A stretch of 64,000 nucleotides of DNA from an uncultured Flavobacteriaceae bacterium (GCA_934675205.1 CAKUPQ010000002.1:248001-312000), one strand, 5' to 3'; positions 18,072-26,615 are shown, counted from the stretch's first letter. Made by a program: numbers and translations. The notes: generated from the sequence alone by a model not told the origin.

Positions 18072-18079
18072 TATTTTTG
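18072..18079 (+). promoter_or_regulatory. Putative -7 promoter element (TATTTTTG)
   Basis: Exact TAnnTTTG match. The expected transcription start lies almost on the in-frame ATG at 18082, which supports the ATG at 18109 as the true start of the following lipoprotein. Confidence 0.5.
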
Positions 18080-18108
18080 TAATGTGTAACAATAAAAAAC
18101 AAGCTATT

Positions 18109-19143
18109 ATGAAAACTTTTAGCCTAAATAATCAGACATATTCGTATATTCTTCTTATGGCTTTAGGGCTTTTGGTAGTTTCGTGTGGCTCGTATCAAGA
18201 GACTTCCTATCGTGATAATGACGGAATATACTCAAGACGAGTATCGGAAACGGTTGTCGAAAATACAAAAAAAGAAAGCTATTTTGCCGATTTTCCTGTT
18301 TATAATGTTCCTGAAAATGACGAACCTGTCGGAATTTTCACTGATATAGATTCGTATTATGGAGATGACAGCTATTCGTCGGGTTATTCCGGTTGGGGAA
18401 ACAGCACCAGTGACGTAACTGTAAATGTTTACGGAGGTTACGGAGGTTGGTATGGAAGTTATTGGGGTTGGAGAAGTCCTTACTGGGGTTGGGGTTACGG
18501 TTATGGCTGGAACTCATGGCATAGCCCATATTGGGGTTGGTACGGTGGCTGGGGTTGGAACTCGTGGCACAATCCGTATTGGGGTTATGGTTATGGATGG
18601 GGAGGATATTATCCTTACTATAATAACGTAGCCTATTACAGAGGTCCGAGAGGAGGATATTATTCTTCGGATTATGCCTTCAGAAACGGAAGTAGAACAG
18701 CTGTAAATCCGTCAAATACAAGATCTTATGAAGTAAGAGGGAGAAATGATAATGCAACACGAACCAACAGTAGATTTACACCAACAAATTCAACAAGAAC
18801 TTCAACGTTAGGAACTTCGAGAAGTGCAACCATAAACAATAGTCGTAATATTGATGCAACAAGAAATTCTACCCTTAACAACAGTAGAAACAATAATTCG
18901 ACAAGAAATTCGACTATAAATAATACCAACAGAAATAATACCAACAGAAACAACACTATTAATAATTCTCGAAACAACACCATTAATAATTCTAACAGAA
19001 ATACTGTTCCGAATAGAAGTGGGTCAATGAATTCGGGAAGTAACAGAAGTTCCTCAATGGGTAGTGGAAGTTCAGGAGGTAGCCGTTCTTCAGGAATGGG
19101 AGGTGGTGGAGGAAGTCGTTCTTCATCAGGAGGACGCAGGTAA
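18109..19143 (+). CDS. Low-complexity G/W/Y-rich lipoprotein of unknown function
   Basis: A 344-residue lipoprotein with lipobox VVSC (C26). After a normal N-terminal region (to about residue 95) it has a Gly/Trp/Tyr-rich repeat zone (YWGW, NSWHSPYWGW, NSWHNPYWGY), then an Asn/Ser/Thr/Arg-rich zone with NNSRNNT-like repeats, and finally a Ser/Gly tail (GSSGGSRSSGMGGGGG). No enzyme motif is visible. It faces away from proS. The composition suggests an extracellular or cell-surface structural or sticky protein; this is inference only. The start is chosen for the lipobox and the -7 box position. Confidence 0.7.
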   Translation: MKTFSLNNQTYSYILLMALGLLVVSCGSYQETSYRDNDGIYSRRVSETVVENTKKESYFADFPVYNVPENDEPVGIFTDIDSYYGDDSYSSGYSGWGNSTSDVTVNVYGGYGGWYGSYWGWRSPYWGWGYGYGWNSWHSPYWGWYGGWGWNSWHNPYWGYGYGWGGYYPYYNNVAYYRGPRGGYYSSDYAFRNGSRTAVNPSNTRSYEVRGRNDNATRTNSRFTPTNSTRTSTLGTSRSATINNSRNIDATRNSTLNNSRNNNSTRNSTINNTNRNNTNRNNTINNSRNNTINNSNRNTVPNRSGSMNSGSNRSSSMGSGSSGGSRSSGMGGGGGSRSSSGGRR

Positions 19144-19172
19144 TTATGAGTTGTCGTTATCGGTTATCAGTA

Positions 19173-19275
19173 CGTCAGTTTGAGTAGGCTCTATGAAATG
19201 TAATAAAGTCGTATAAAGAACTTCTCGATACAATTTTTCTTCGTTTCACTACGAAAAATCACTCGAAGTGACGAA
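19173..19275. repeat. Dispersed inverted repeat, second copy
   Basis: Bases 19222-19267 are an exact 46-nt reverse complement of 15310-15355, the inner left arm of the MITE-like element. CGTCAGTTTGAGTAG at 19173-19187 resembles the opposite end of that unit. The outer AACCCGTTGG arms are absent, so the inner unit occurs independently. Confidence 0.75.
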
Positions 19276-19306
19276 ACTTTAAACCTTAAACTTTAAAACC
19301 TTAAAC
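19275..19306. repeat. Heptanucleotide tandem repeat, units AACTTTA/AACCTTA
   Basis: Alternating AACTTTA and AACCTTA units with a 7-bp period and one inserted A. It directly abuts the dispersed inverted repeat and ends 7 bases before the FadL-like gene. Confidence 0.7.
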
Positions 19307-19312
19307 AAAAAA

Positions 19313-20854
19313 ATGAAAAAGTACGTATTTCTTTCGGTGCTCGGATTGTCTTTTGGATTGACCCAGGCACAAGATATAAATGATGCTTTGCGATATTCAC
19401 AAACGAATATCAATGGTACAGCCCGATTCAGAGCAATGGGAGGAGCATTTACGGCTTTGGGAGGAGATTTGTCAGCTATCAGTATCAACCCTGCAAGTTC
19501 GGCTGTTTTTAACAATAGTCAGGCAGGATTTACGTTGAGCAATTACAATATCAAAAATAAATCAGATTATTTTGGGACAACATCTTCCGAAAAAGAAAAT
19601 GATTTCGATTTGAATCAGGCAGGAGGAGTGCTTGTTTTTGAAGACTATTCCGGTAGCAAATGGGGAAAATTGTCTTTTGCCATAAACTATGATAATATGT
19701 CTTCGTTTATTGATGAAAATTCATCAAGAGGGATAAATCCGAATAATTCGATAGGTAATTATTTTTTGAATCAGGCAAACGGAATTCCCTTGGATTTACT
19801 CCAAACAAGACCCGATGAAACATCAGGAGACCTCTATATTTATTTAGGAGAAAATTACGGAAATCAATATCAAACCGCTTTTTTAGGATATGATACGTAT
19901 ATTTTGGAAGCATCTGACCCTGATAACCTTGACAATACTTCGTATTATTCTAACGTGCCTTCGGGTAGCTATAATCAATCGGTTTATAATACACAAACAG
20001 GCTACAACGGAAAATTAGCCTTTAATGTTGCTACGGAATATAATAAGCGTTTTTATTTCGGACTGAATCTGAATGCTCATATTGTGAATTATAACAAAGT
20101 AAGCACATTTTACGAAAATAACGTGAATCCTTCAAACTCGATAGGAGAAACAACTGTCAGAAGTATTCACTATCAAACTGATTTATATACGTATGGTTCC
20201 GGATTTTCATTTCAGTTGGGAGGAATTGCAAGAGTTACAGATGATTTTCGTATGGGTTTGACCTATCAGTCGCCAACTTGGTATAGGCTGTATGACGAAC
20301 TTGTTCAGGGAGTTTCTGTAAGTAGAATAGAATCAGATAGTCCTAATCTATTAAATGCTTATTTTAATCCAGGAATTATCAATATTTATCCTGAATATAG
20401 AGTGCAATCTCCTGCAAAATATACTATTGGAGGAGCTTATGTTTTCCGTGATTTTGGACTTATTTCGATTGACTATTCAATGAAAGATTATTCAGGGACA
20501 AGGTTAAAGCCCAAAAGTGATGATTTCTTCCGTTTTCAGAATGAGCTAATGGCAGATGTTTTAGATGTAACTTCAGAAGTAAGGGTAGGGGCAGAGGCGA
20601 AAATCAAACAATGGAGTATTCGTGCAGGATATAACTACGAACAAAGTCCGTATAAAAACGGAAAAACAATCGGAGATTTACAACAGTATTCAGCCGGACT
20701 CGGATATAATTTTGGTGCTACAAAACTCGATTTAGCTTATTCAAGAGCTTCAAGAGAATACAATCAGGCATTGTTTAATACAGGACTTACCGATACCTCA
20801 AAAATCGAAATGACTACAAATAATGTGTTTCTGACTTTGTTGTTTGAGTTCTAG
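19313..20854 (+). CDS. OmpP1/FadL/TodX-family outer-membrane transporter
   Basis: A 513-residue outer-membrane protein. The signal peptide ends at TQAQ (residue 20). The mature N-terminus QDINDALRYSQTNINGTARFRAMGGAFTALGGDLSAISINPAS carries the NPAS/T-type motif of the FadL hatch domain. It then runs through alternating barrel strands and ends in NNVFLTLLFEF with a terminal Phe. FadL-type channels pass hydrophobic molecules such as long-chain fatty acids; the substrate here is not known. The leader contains repeat elements and no clear -7 box. Confidence 0.82.
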   Translation: MKKYVFLSVLGLSFGLTQAQDINDALRYSQTNINGTARFRAMGGAFTALGGDLSAISINPASSAVFNNSQAGFTLSNYNIKNKSDYFGTTSSEKENDFDLNQAGGVLVFEDYSGSKWGKLSFAINYDNMSSFIDENSSRGINPNNSIGNYFLNQANGIPLDLLQTRPDETSGDLYIYLGENYGNQYQTAFLGYDTYILEASDPDNLDNTSYYSNVPSGSYNQSVYNTQTGYNGKLAFNVATEYNKRFYFGLNLNAHIVNYNKVSTFYENNVNPSNSIGETTVRSIHYQTDLYTYGSGFSFQLGGIARVTDDFRMGLTYQSPTWYRLYDELVQGVSVSRIESDSPNLLNAYFNPGIINIYPEYRVQSPAKYTIGGAYVFRDFGLISIDYSMKDYSGTRLKPKSDDFFRFQNELMADVLDVTSEVRVGAEAKIKQWSIRAGYNYEQSPYKNGKTIGDLQQYSAGLGYNFGATKLDLAYSRASREYNQALFNTGLTDTSKIEMTTNNVFLTLLFEF

Positions 20855-20869
20855 AGTTGTTCGTTGTTG

Positions 20870-21067
20870 TCAGTTTTCCGTTCGCTGTACTTTTTTATCC
20901 AAATTTCCTGTGTTTTTATTAAATCCGTAGGGGCAATGTTTACAACCGCTTTTACAACAATATCCACGTTTTAAGTGGTAGTTGGAAGTAAAGCACTTAT
21001 AACCCTCGGGAGTATAGTAAAAATCTTCTCCCTCTTTTAAATTATTCGGATTTAAACTTTCGTTCAT
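20870..21067 (-). CDS. Small cysteine-rich protein (DUF5522-like)
   Basis: A 65-residue protein with MNESLNPNNLKEGEDFYYTPEGYKCFT, then RGYCCKSGCKHCPYGF, a compact Cys cluster (CC-x3-C-x2-C) likely to bind a metal. The family is widespread in Bacteroidota and uncharacterised. The ATG at residue 7 of the open frame is preferred because conserved sequence starts there. It is convergent with the FadL-like gene and preceded by a hairpin that would end the upstream PUR gene. Confidence 0.75.
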   Translation of the reverse strand: MNESLNPNNLKEGEDFYYTPEGYKCFTSNYHLKRGYCCKSGCKHCPYGFNKNTGNLDKKVQRTEN

Positions 21068-21088
21068 AAAGACAAAATTAAACAAAAA

Positions 21089-21112
21089 ATCCTGATAAGT
21101 ATTTATCAGGAT
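21089..21112. terminator. Hairpin terminator, T-runs on both strands
   Basis: A 10-bp stem ATCCTGATAA/TTATCAGGAT with a GTAT loop; T7 on the plus strand, T6 on the minus strand. It likely ends the PUR-protein transcript before the small Cys-rich gene. Confidence 0.8.
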
Positions 21113-21166
21113 TTTTTTGATTTACGAATTACAAGTGTTATAACTTCATAACCTTATAACTTCCAA

Positions 21167-21526
21167 TTAAATATCATCAAAATTTACATCGGTATAACTT
21201 GAAGAACTTGACGAGCCGTTTTCTTCTTTTTTGTAATCTTTTTGGTGTCTTTCGGAGATTACTTCTTCGCCTTTATTTTGGAGAACATAATCGGTCATTT
21301 CGTCTAAAATCTCTTTAAATTCGGCAAAGTCCTCTTTGTAAAGATAAATTTTATGTTTTTTGAAGTGGAACGAGCCGTCTTCTTCGGTAAATTTTTTACT
21401 TTCGGTAATTGTGATGTAATAATCATCTGATTTAGTAGCCCTCACATCAAAGAAATACGTTCTTCTTCCTGCTCTTTGTACTTTAGAAAAAATCTCGTCT
21501 TTTTCTAAAAAATCTTTTTCCTCCAT
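21167..21526 (-). CDS. PUR-alpha-like nucleic-acid-binding protein (DUF3276)
   Basis: A 119-residue protein matching the DUF3276/PUR family: EIFSKVQRAGRRTYFFDVRATKSDDYYITITESKKF, then KHKIYLYKEDFAEFKEIL, the beta-beta-beta-beta-alpha PUR repeat. Related proteins bind single-stranded DNA or RNA as dimers. The C-terminus is a Ser/acidic tail (NGSSSSSSYTDVNFDDI). It is a single gene with its terminator downstream. Confidence 0.85.
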   Translation of the reverse strand: MEEKDFLEKDEIFSKVQRAGRRTYFFDVRATKSDDYYITITESKKFTEEDGSFHFKKHKIYLYKEDFAEFKEILDEMTDYVLQNKGEEVISERHQKDYKKEENGSSSSSSYTDVNFDDI

Positions 21527-21600
21527 AACTCTTATTTATTTTTTTAGATATATTTTACCTCCAAAAGTCTAAAAAAAATAAATACCAAACAACTGTTTTA

Positions 21601-23355
21601 TTATAATTCTTTTTCCGAAAGCTGTTTTTCGTACAGTTCTTTGTAATATCCGTCTGTATTTATCAACTCATTGTGAGTGCCTTGCTGAATTATTTCTCCT
21701 TGGTCAAGCACTATGATTTTATCTGCATTTCGAGCGGTAGAAACCCTGTGACTGACAATAAAAGTCGTTTTATTTCGGGTTTCTTTTTCGAGATTTTGCA
21801 AAATTGCCTCTTCGGTTTCGGTATCGACAGCCGAAAGCGAATCGTCCAAAAGCAAAATAGGAGTCTCTTTTATCAAAGCTCTTGCAATGGAAACCCGTTG
21901 CTTTTGTCCTCCCGAAAGCGTGATTCCTCTTTCTCCCAAAATCGTATCATATCCCAATCGGAAGTTTTCGATATTGTGATGTACAACCGCTTTTTTAGAA
22001 ACTTCGATTACCTCTTCATCGGTTGCGTTTTCTTTTCCGAATTTGATGTTGTTCTTAATCGTATCCGAAAACAAAAACGCATCTTGCGGAACAACCGCAA
22101 CCGAATTTCGCAGACTGTCCAAATTTATGCTGTCAATCAGTTTGTTGTCAATTAGTATTTTGCCTTTGTCAATATCGTACAACCTCGAAATCAGAGCCAA
22201 AACAGTTGATTTTCCGCTTCCTGTTTTTCCTAAAATGGCTAATGTTTCGCCTTTATTAACCGAAAAACTCACATCTTTCAGAGCTTGAATATTTGTGTCG
22301 TCATACGTAAACGAAACATTTTTAAACTCGATATTTCCCGAAATTTCCGTAGGATTTTTTTCTTTGTTTTGAATATCGGGAACTTCTTTCAGAAATTCGT
22401 TGATTCGTTTTTGCGATGCTTCAGCTTCCTGAACCATAGACGAAATCCAACCGAGCGAAGCCACAGGCCAAATAAGCATATTTACATACAGGATAAACTC
22501 TGCAATCACTCCGATATGCGAAATACTTCCTTTGATGTACATCATTCCTCCCACACCAATCACAATAAGACTGCTCAATCCCATTAAAAAAATCATCAAA
22601 GGACCAAAAATCGAATTCAAAAACGAAAGTTTCATATTCTTGTTTTTGCTGTCTGTCGATAAATTTTCAAAATCACTCTGAATGACATTTTCTATGTTGT
22701 GTGCTTTGATGATGCGTATTCCCGAAAACATTTCTTGGGTAAAACTTGCCAAAGAAGACAAATTTTGTTGATAAATCGCACTCCTTTTATTAATAGCATT
22801 GCTCAATCTAAAAATGCTGTATGACAAAAGCGGTAACGGAATTAATGTATAAAGTGTTAGTTTCGGAGAAATCAGATACATCTGAATGATAACCACAATA
22901 AAGGTAATCGTAGTATTGATTCCGTACATAACAGCAGGACCTGTGTACATACGGACTTTAGCTACATCTTCACTGATTCTGTTCATCAAATCTCCTGTTC
23001 GGTTTCGTTTATAGAAACTTTGGGATAATTTTTCGTAATGATAAAATATTTCGTTTTTAAGGTCAAATTCGATATGTCTTGACATTACAATCAGGCTTTG
23101 ACGCATCAAAAAAGTAAAAACTCCTGCAATCAGAGTGGCTAAAATGATATACAGAATATTCTCTAATAATTGTGATTTTATTTCTTCTAACGAAAATAAA
23201 TCATTAGAATAATCTTCAATTACAATCATTGAATTTCCAACCAATCTCGGAGTATATAAAGCAAAAAATCTCGCTACAATGGTTATCAGTACACCTCCGA
23301 TAAAAAGATACTTGTATTTATAGAAGTATTTGTTTAAATATTTTAATTCTTTCAT
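21601..23355 (-). CDS. ABC transporter, fused permease/ATPase (MsbA-like exporter)
   Basis: A 584-residue half-transporter. About six transmembrane helices (residues 15-310) are followed by an ATPase domain with Walker A GKTGSGKST (about 375), the Q-loop segment VAVVPQDAFLFSDT, signature LSGGQKQR, Walker B PILLLDDSLSAVD and the H-loop IVSHR. It probably acts as a homodimer or with a paralogue, exporting lipids, drugs or peptides across the inner membrane; the substrate cannot be assigned. A TAnnTTTG box is 57 bases upstream of its start. Confidence 0.92.
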   Translation of the reverse strand: MKELKYLNKYFYKYKYLFIGGVLITIVARFFALYTPRLVGNSMIVIEDYSNDLFSLEEIKSQLLENILYIILATLIAGVFTFLMRQSLIVMSRHIEFDLKNEIFYHYEKLSQSFYKRNRTGDLMNRISEDVAKVRMYTGPAVMYGINTTITFIVVIIQMYLISPKLTLYTLIPLPLLSYSIFRLSNAINKRSAIYQQNLSSLASFTQEMFSGIRIIKAHNIENVIQSDFENLSTDSKNKNMKLSFLNSIFGPLMIFLMGLSSLIVIGVGGMMYIKGSISHIGVIAEFILYVNMLIWPVASLGWISSMVQEAEASQKRINEFLKEVPDIQNKEKNPTEISGNIEFKNVSFTYDDTNIQALKDVSFSVNKGETLAILGKTGSGKSTVLALISRLYDIDKGKILIDNKLIDSINLDSLRNSVAVVPQDAFLFSDTIKNNIKFGKENATDEEVIEVSKKAVVHHNIENFRLGYDTILGERGITLSGGQKQRVSIARALIKETPILLLDDSLSAVDTETEEAILQNLEKETRNKTTFIVSHRVSTARNADKIIVLDQGEIIQQGTHNELINTDGYYKELYEKQLSEKEL

Positions 23356-23411
23356 TATTCTTAAAAAAGAAAATCCTGTTGATGTTTCAAATAGTATTGT
23401 TAGTGAATTGT

Positions 23412-23419
23412 CAAAAATA
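23412..23419 (-). promoter_or_regulatory. Putative -7 promoter element (TATTTTTG) of the ABC exporter
   Basis: Minus-strand TAnnTTTG match in the divergent region between the exporter and the leucine-dehydrogenase-type gene. Confidence 0.45.
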
Positions 23420-23483
23420 GGCTTTTAAAATTTTTATATTCATAAAAAAAAGAAAACATATTGCATTGTTTTAATTAAAAAGC

Positions 23484-23491
23484 TAATTTTG
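23484..23491 (+). promoter_or_regulatory. Putative -7 promoter element (TAATTTTG)
   Basis: TAnnTTTG match 23 bases before the ATG of the amino-acid dehydrogenase. A TTG at 23461-23463 lies at 20-base spacing and may be the -33 element. Confidence 0.55.
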
Positions 23492-23514
23492 TAAACATTC
23501 TAAATTAACAAATA

Positions 23515-24612
23515 ATGACAGTTATTACCGACCCTATCGAAATACAAAAAATAGCTCCTGTTTTCGGACAGGTTTCTTTTAATGACCACGAGCAAATCGT
23601 TTTTTGCCACGACAAAGATACAGGATTAAAAGCAATAATCGGAATTCACAATACAGTTTTAGGTCCTGCACTTGGAGGAACCCGTATGTGGAAATACAAC
23701 AATGAATGGGAAGCTCTGAATGATGTACTTCGACTTTCAAGAGGAATGACCTATAAATCAGCTATTTCGGGATTGAATCTCGGAGGGGGAAAAGCGGTTA
23801 TTATCGGAGATTCCAAAACGGACAAAACTCCCGAAATGATTGCTAAATTCGGAGAATTCGTACATTCGTTAAGCGGAAGATACATCACAGCCGAAGATGT
23901 CGGAACAACCACTCCCGATATGGATTTAATCCGTACGATCACACCTCACGTTACAGGAATTTCCGAAAGCAACGGAGGTTCCGGAAATCCTTCTCCTGTT
24001 ACGGGATACGGAGTTTTTATGGGATTGAAAGCAGCTAATAATTTCGCTTTTGGTTCGGATAATCTTCAAGGTAAAAAAGTAATGGTACAAGGAATCGGAC
24101 ACGTAGGAGAAACTCTTGTGAGCTATTTGACTAAAGAGGGTGCTATTGTTCAGATTGCAGATATCAACGAAGAAAGATTACAGGAAGTATCAAGCAAATA
24201 CGGAGCAACAATTTACAGAGGAAATGATTTGTATTCAGAAGATGTGGATATTTATGCTCCTTGTGCTTTGGGTGCTACTATTAATGACGAAACCGTAAAC
24301 AAAATCAAAGCAAAAGTTATTGCAGGAGCTGCAAATAACCAATTAGCTGTTGAAAACGTTCACGGACAAATCCTGAAAGACAGAGGAATCGTTTATGCAC
24401 CTGACTTTTTAATCAATGCAGGAGGAATCATCAATGTTTACGGAGAAATTGTAGGTTACGGAAAAGAGGAAGCTCTCAGAAGAACTGAAAACATCTATAA
24501 TACGACACTTCAGACCTTGAATTTTGCTAAAGAAAACAACATCACTACACATCAGGCAGCTTTTCAGGTTGCTCAACAACGTATTGATGCGAAAAAAGCT
24601 GAACGTAAATAA
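23515..24612 (+). CDS. Glu/Leu/Phe/Val dehydrogenase family protein (leucine-dehydrogenase type)
   Basis: A 365-residue NAD-dependent amino-acid dehydrogenase, probably deaminating branched-chain amino acids to their keto acids. It shows GPALGGTRMWKY, the catalytic-lysine region SGLNLGGGKAVIIGD, and the Rossmann segment KKVMVQGIGHVGETLVSYL, and is the length of leucine dehydrogenases (about 365) rather than glutamate dehydrogenases (about 446). It differs clearly from gdhA in this window. It may link to leucine catabolism ending at HMG-CoA lyase. A terminator hairpin follows. Confidence 0.9.
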   Translation: MTVITDPIEIQKIAPVFGQVSFNDHEQIVFCHDKDTGLKAIIGIHNTVLGPALGGTRMWKYNNEWEALNDVLRLSRGMTYKSAISGLNLGGGKAVIIGDSKTDKTPEMIAKFGEFVHSLSGRYITAEDVGTTTPDMDLIRTITPHVTGISESNGGSGNPSPVTGYGVFMGLKAANNFAFGSDNLQGKKVMVQGIGHVGETLVSYLTKEGAIVQIADINEERLQEVSSKYGATIYRGNDLYSEDVDIYAPCALGATINDETVNKIKAKVIAGAANNQLAVENVHGQILKDRGIVYAPDFLINAGGIINVYGEIVGYGKEEALRRTENIYNTTLQTLNFAKENNITTHQAAFQVAQQRIDAKKAERK

Positions 24613-24633
24613 TTTAATTGAAAATATTATTAC

Positions 24634-24641
24634 TATTTTTG
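24634..24641 (+). promoter_or_regulatory. Putative -7 promoter element (TATTTTTG) upstream of nusB
   Basis: Exact TAnnTTTG match directly before a strong hairpin (24642-24672). If active, the nusB transcript would begin inside or just after that hairpin. Confidence 0.35.
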
Positions 24642-24672
24642 CAAAGCGAAAGAAAATAACTCTTTCGCTTTG
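24642..24672 (+). terminator. Terminator hairpin between the dehydrogenase gene and nusB
   Basis: An 11-bp perfect stem CAAAGCGAAAG/CTTTCGCTTTG with a 9-base loop and TAATTTT tail. It likely ends the dehydrogenase transcript; it also forms part of the nusB leader region. Confidence 0.75.
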
Positions 24673-24698
24673 TAATTTTAAAACAAGTTCTTTCAGAG

Positions 24699-25643
24699 GT
24701 GTTAATAAACAGAAGACATATCCGAGTAAAAGCGATGCAGTCAATTTACGCAATGCATCAAAGCAATTCAGATGCTATCGAAAAGGAAGAAAAATTCCTT
24801 TTTAATAGTATCGAAAACATTCAGAATCTATATCTTACGATTCTTTCTGCATTGGTAGAAATTCAGAAGCACGAAATTGATTTTATCGAAAAATCAAAGA
24901 AAAAACATCTTGCTACAAAAGAAGAATTAAATCCGAATACGAAATTTATTGATAATGCAGTACTGCATATTCTGTCTGAAAGCAATTCACTTTCGATGGC
25001 TTTGGAAGACAAAAAAATCAATAATTGGAGGCTGAATGACGATTATATTATTTTGCTTTTGAACGATATCAAAGCAAGTGATATTTATAAAAACTATATG
25101 TCTTCAAAAAGTAGTTCGTTTGAAAAAGACAAGGATTTTTTGGTCGAATTGTTCACGGAAGTGATTGCTCCGAACGAAAAGTTATACGAATATTTAGAAG
25201 ATTATAAACTCACTTGGATTGATGATATTCCGCTTGTGAATACGAGTATTCAGAAACAACTGAAAAATCTGAAATCTCCCTCTGATGAATATAAAGTTTC
25301 TAAACTTTATAAAGACGAGGACGACAAAGATTTCGTCAAACAACTTTTTAGAAAAACGATTCTCAACGAAAGTATTTTCGAAAAAGAATACATCGACAAA
25401 ACACCAAATTGGGACAAGGACAGAATTGCGGAAATCGACACGATTATCCTAAAAATGGCAATTTGCGAGTTTCTGAAATTCCCTTCTATTCCGTTTAAGG
25501 TAACTATTAACGAATATTTAGAAATTGCAAAAGAGTATTCTACTCCGAAAAGCAGTATCTTTATCAACGGAATTTTAGACAGTTTGGTCAAAAAATATCA
25601 GGAAGAAAACCGACCACTCAAAGCAGGGAGAGGACTTTTGTAA
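24699..25643 (+). CDS. nusB: Transcription antitermination factor NusB (long Bacteroidota form)
   Basis: A 314-residue protein with the NusB start LINRRHIRVKAMQSIYAMHQ and the C-terminal NusB fold segment, ending in EIDTIILKMAICEFLKFPSIPFKVTINEYLEIAKEYSTPKSSIFINGILD, in which individual motifs match NusB helices. It is about twice the length of E. coli NusB through a central insertion, as usual in this phylum. NusB binds boxA RNA with NusE during rRNA antitermination. The start is GTG (GTGTTAATAAAC); no ATG precedes the conserved N-terminus in frame. It heads an operon with a DUF1573 lipoprotein and yajC. Confidence 0.9.
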   Translation: MLINRRHIRVKAMQSIYAMHQSNSDAIEKEEKFLFNSIENIQNLYLTILSALVEIQKHEIDFIEKSKKKHLATKEELNPNTKFIDNAVLHILSESNSLSMALEDKKINNWRLNDDYIILLLNDIKASDIYKNYMSSKSSSFEKDKDFLVELFTEVIAPNEKLYEYLEDYKLTWIDDIPLVNTSIQKQLKNLKSPSDEYKVSKLYKDEDDKDFVKQLFRKTILNESIFEKEYIDKTPNWDKDRIAEIDTIILKMAICEFLKFPSIPFKVTINEYLEIAKEYSTPKSSIFINGILDSLVKKYQEENRPLKAGRGLL

Positions 25644-25715
25644 TTAGTAAACAGTCGCAGTTTTCAGCAGGCAGTAGAACAACTTTAAACTATTAAACTT
25701 TAAATAAATAAAAAA

Positions 25716-26144
25716 ATGAAAAAAACAATTTTATTAGCAGTTTTAGCCGTTGCTTTTACAGGATGTAAAGAGAGTGCAACAAACAAATTTGACGAGAGTA
25801 ATTCAGCAGAAATCGTAGCTAACCAAACGGGATTTCCGAAAATATCGGTTGATAATTCGACACACGATTTTGGAGATTTAAAGTTGAACGACAAAGCAGA
25901 ACATACTTTTGTTATCAAAAACGAAGGAACAGCAGATTTGGTAATCCTTGAGGCAAAACCGTCTTGTGGTTGTACCGTTCCTGATAATTACACAAAAACT
26001 CCTATCAAACCGGGACAAACAGGAATTGTTCCAATTGTGTTTAATGCTACAAGTGCCGGAGTACAAACCAAAACGGTTACACTTACGACCAATACCGAAA
26101 CAGGTTCGGAAATATTAACAATTAAAGCAAATGTACAATCTTAA
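25716..26144 (+). CDS. DUF1573 domain lipoprotein
   Basis: A 142-residue lipoprotein with lipobox FTGC (C17), then the DUF1573 domain: FPKISVDNSTHDFGDLKLNDKAEHTF, VIKNEGTADLVI, the CGCTVPDN motif and PGQTGIVPIVFNATSAG. This is an ASPM/SPD-2/Hydin-like immunoglobulin fold, very common in Bacteroidota and of unknown function. It sits 12 bases before yajC in the nusB operon. Confidence 0.85.
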   Translation: MKKTILLAVLAVAFTGCKESATNKFDESNSAEIVANQTGFPKISVDNSTHDFGDLKLNDKAEHTFVIKNEGTADLVILEAKPSCGCTVPDNYTKTPIKPGQTGIVPIVFNATSAGVQTKTVTLTTNTETGSEILTIKANVQS

Positions 26145-26156
26145 AAATAAACTATA

Positions 26157-26432
26157 ATGGACGGAATGGCAGCGTTTTTACCCTATTTACTGATTTTTGC
26201 AGTATTTTATTTCTTAATTATTAGACCTCAACAAACAAGAGCTAAAAAAGAAAGACAATTTGAAAAAGACCTTAAAATAGGGGACAAAATTATTACTAAA
26301 AGTGGAATCCACGGAAAAATAGCAGAACTTTCGGAAGATAGCGTTGTTATCGAAACAATGTCCGGAAAACTGAAAATGGAACGTTCAGCTATTTCTATGG
26401 AGCTTTCTACAAAAGTGAATGCGAAGAAATAG
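26157..26432 (+). CDS. yajC: Preprotein translocase subunit YajC
   Basis: A 91-residue inner-membrane protein with a single N-terminal transmembrane helix (LPYLLIFAVFYFLIIRPQQ) followed by the cytoplasmic KERQFEKDLKIGDKIITKSGIHGKI domain. It associates with SecDF in the holotranslocon. Last gene of the nusB-DUF1573-yajC operon. Its TAG stop runs directly into a heptanucleotide repeat array. Confidence 0.95.
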   Translation: MDGMAAFLPYLLIFAVFYFLIIRPQQTRAKKERQFEKDLKIGDKIITKSGIHGKIAELSEDSVVIETMSGKLKMERSAISMELSTKVNAKK

Positions 26433-26456
26433 GTTAATGGTTAATGGCTAATGGTT
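26432..26456. repeat. Heptanucleotide tandem repeat, unit GGTTAAT
   Basis: 3.6 units of GGTTAAT (third unit GGCTAAT) with exact 7-bp period, starting at the last base of the yajC stop codon. Confidence 0.75.
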
Positions 26457-26503
26457 GCCAGTTAATAAAATAACCAAATACCCTTTATAGAAAGAATAAA
26501 AAA

Positions 26504-26530
26504 AGTTTTATGAACATATTTCATAAAACT
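26504..26530. terminator. Bidirectional intrinsic terminator
   Basis: An 11-bp stem AGTTTTATGAA/TTCATAAAACT with a 5-base loop, A-run before and T8 after, between yajC and the convergent DUF5686 gene. Confidence 0.82.
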
Positions 26531-26615
26531 TTTTTTTATCTGAAAAATGATAATCCTAATTTATTTAGTACGTTACCCTATTAACTAATAACCAATAACT
26601 GACACCTGAACAAAC

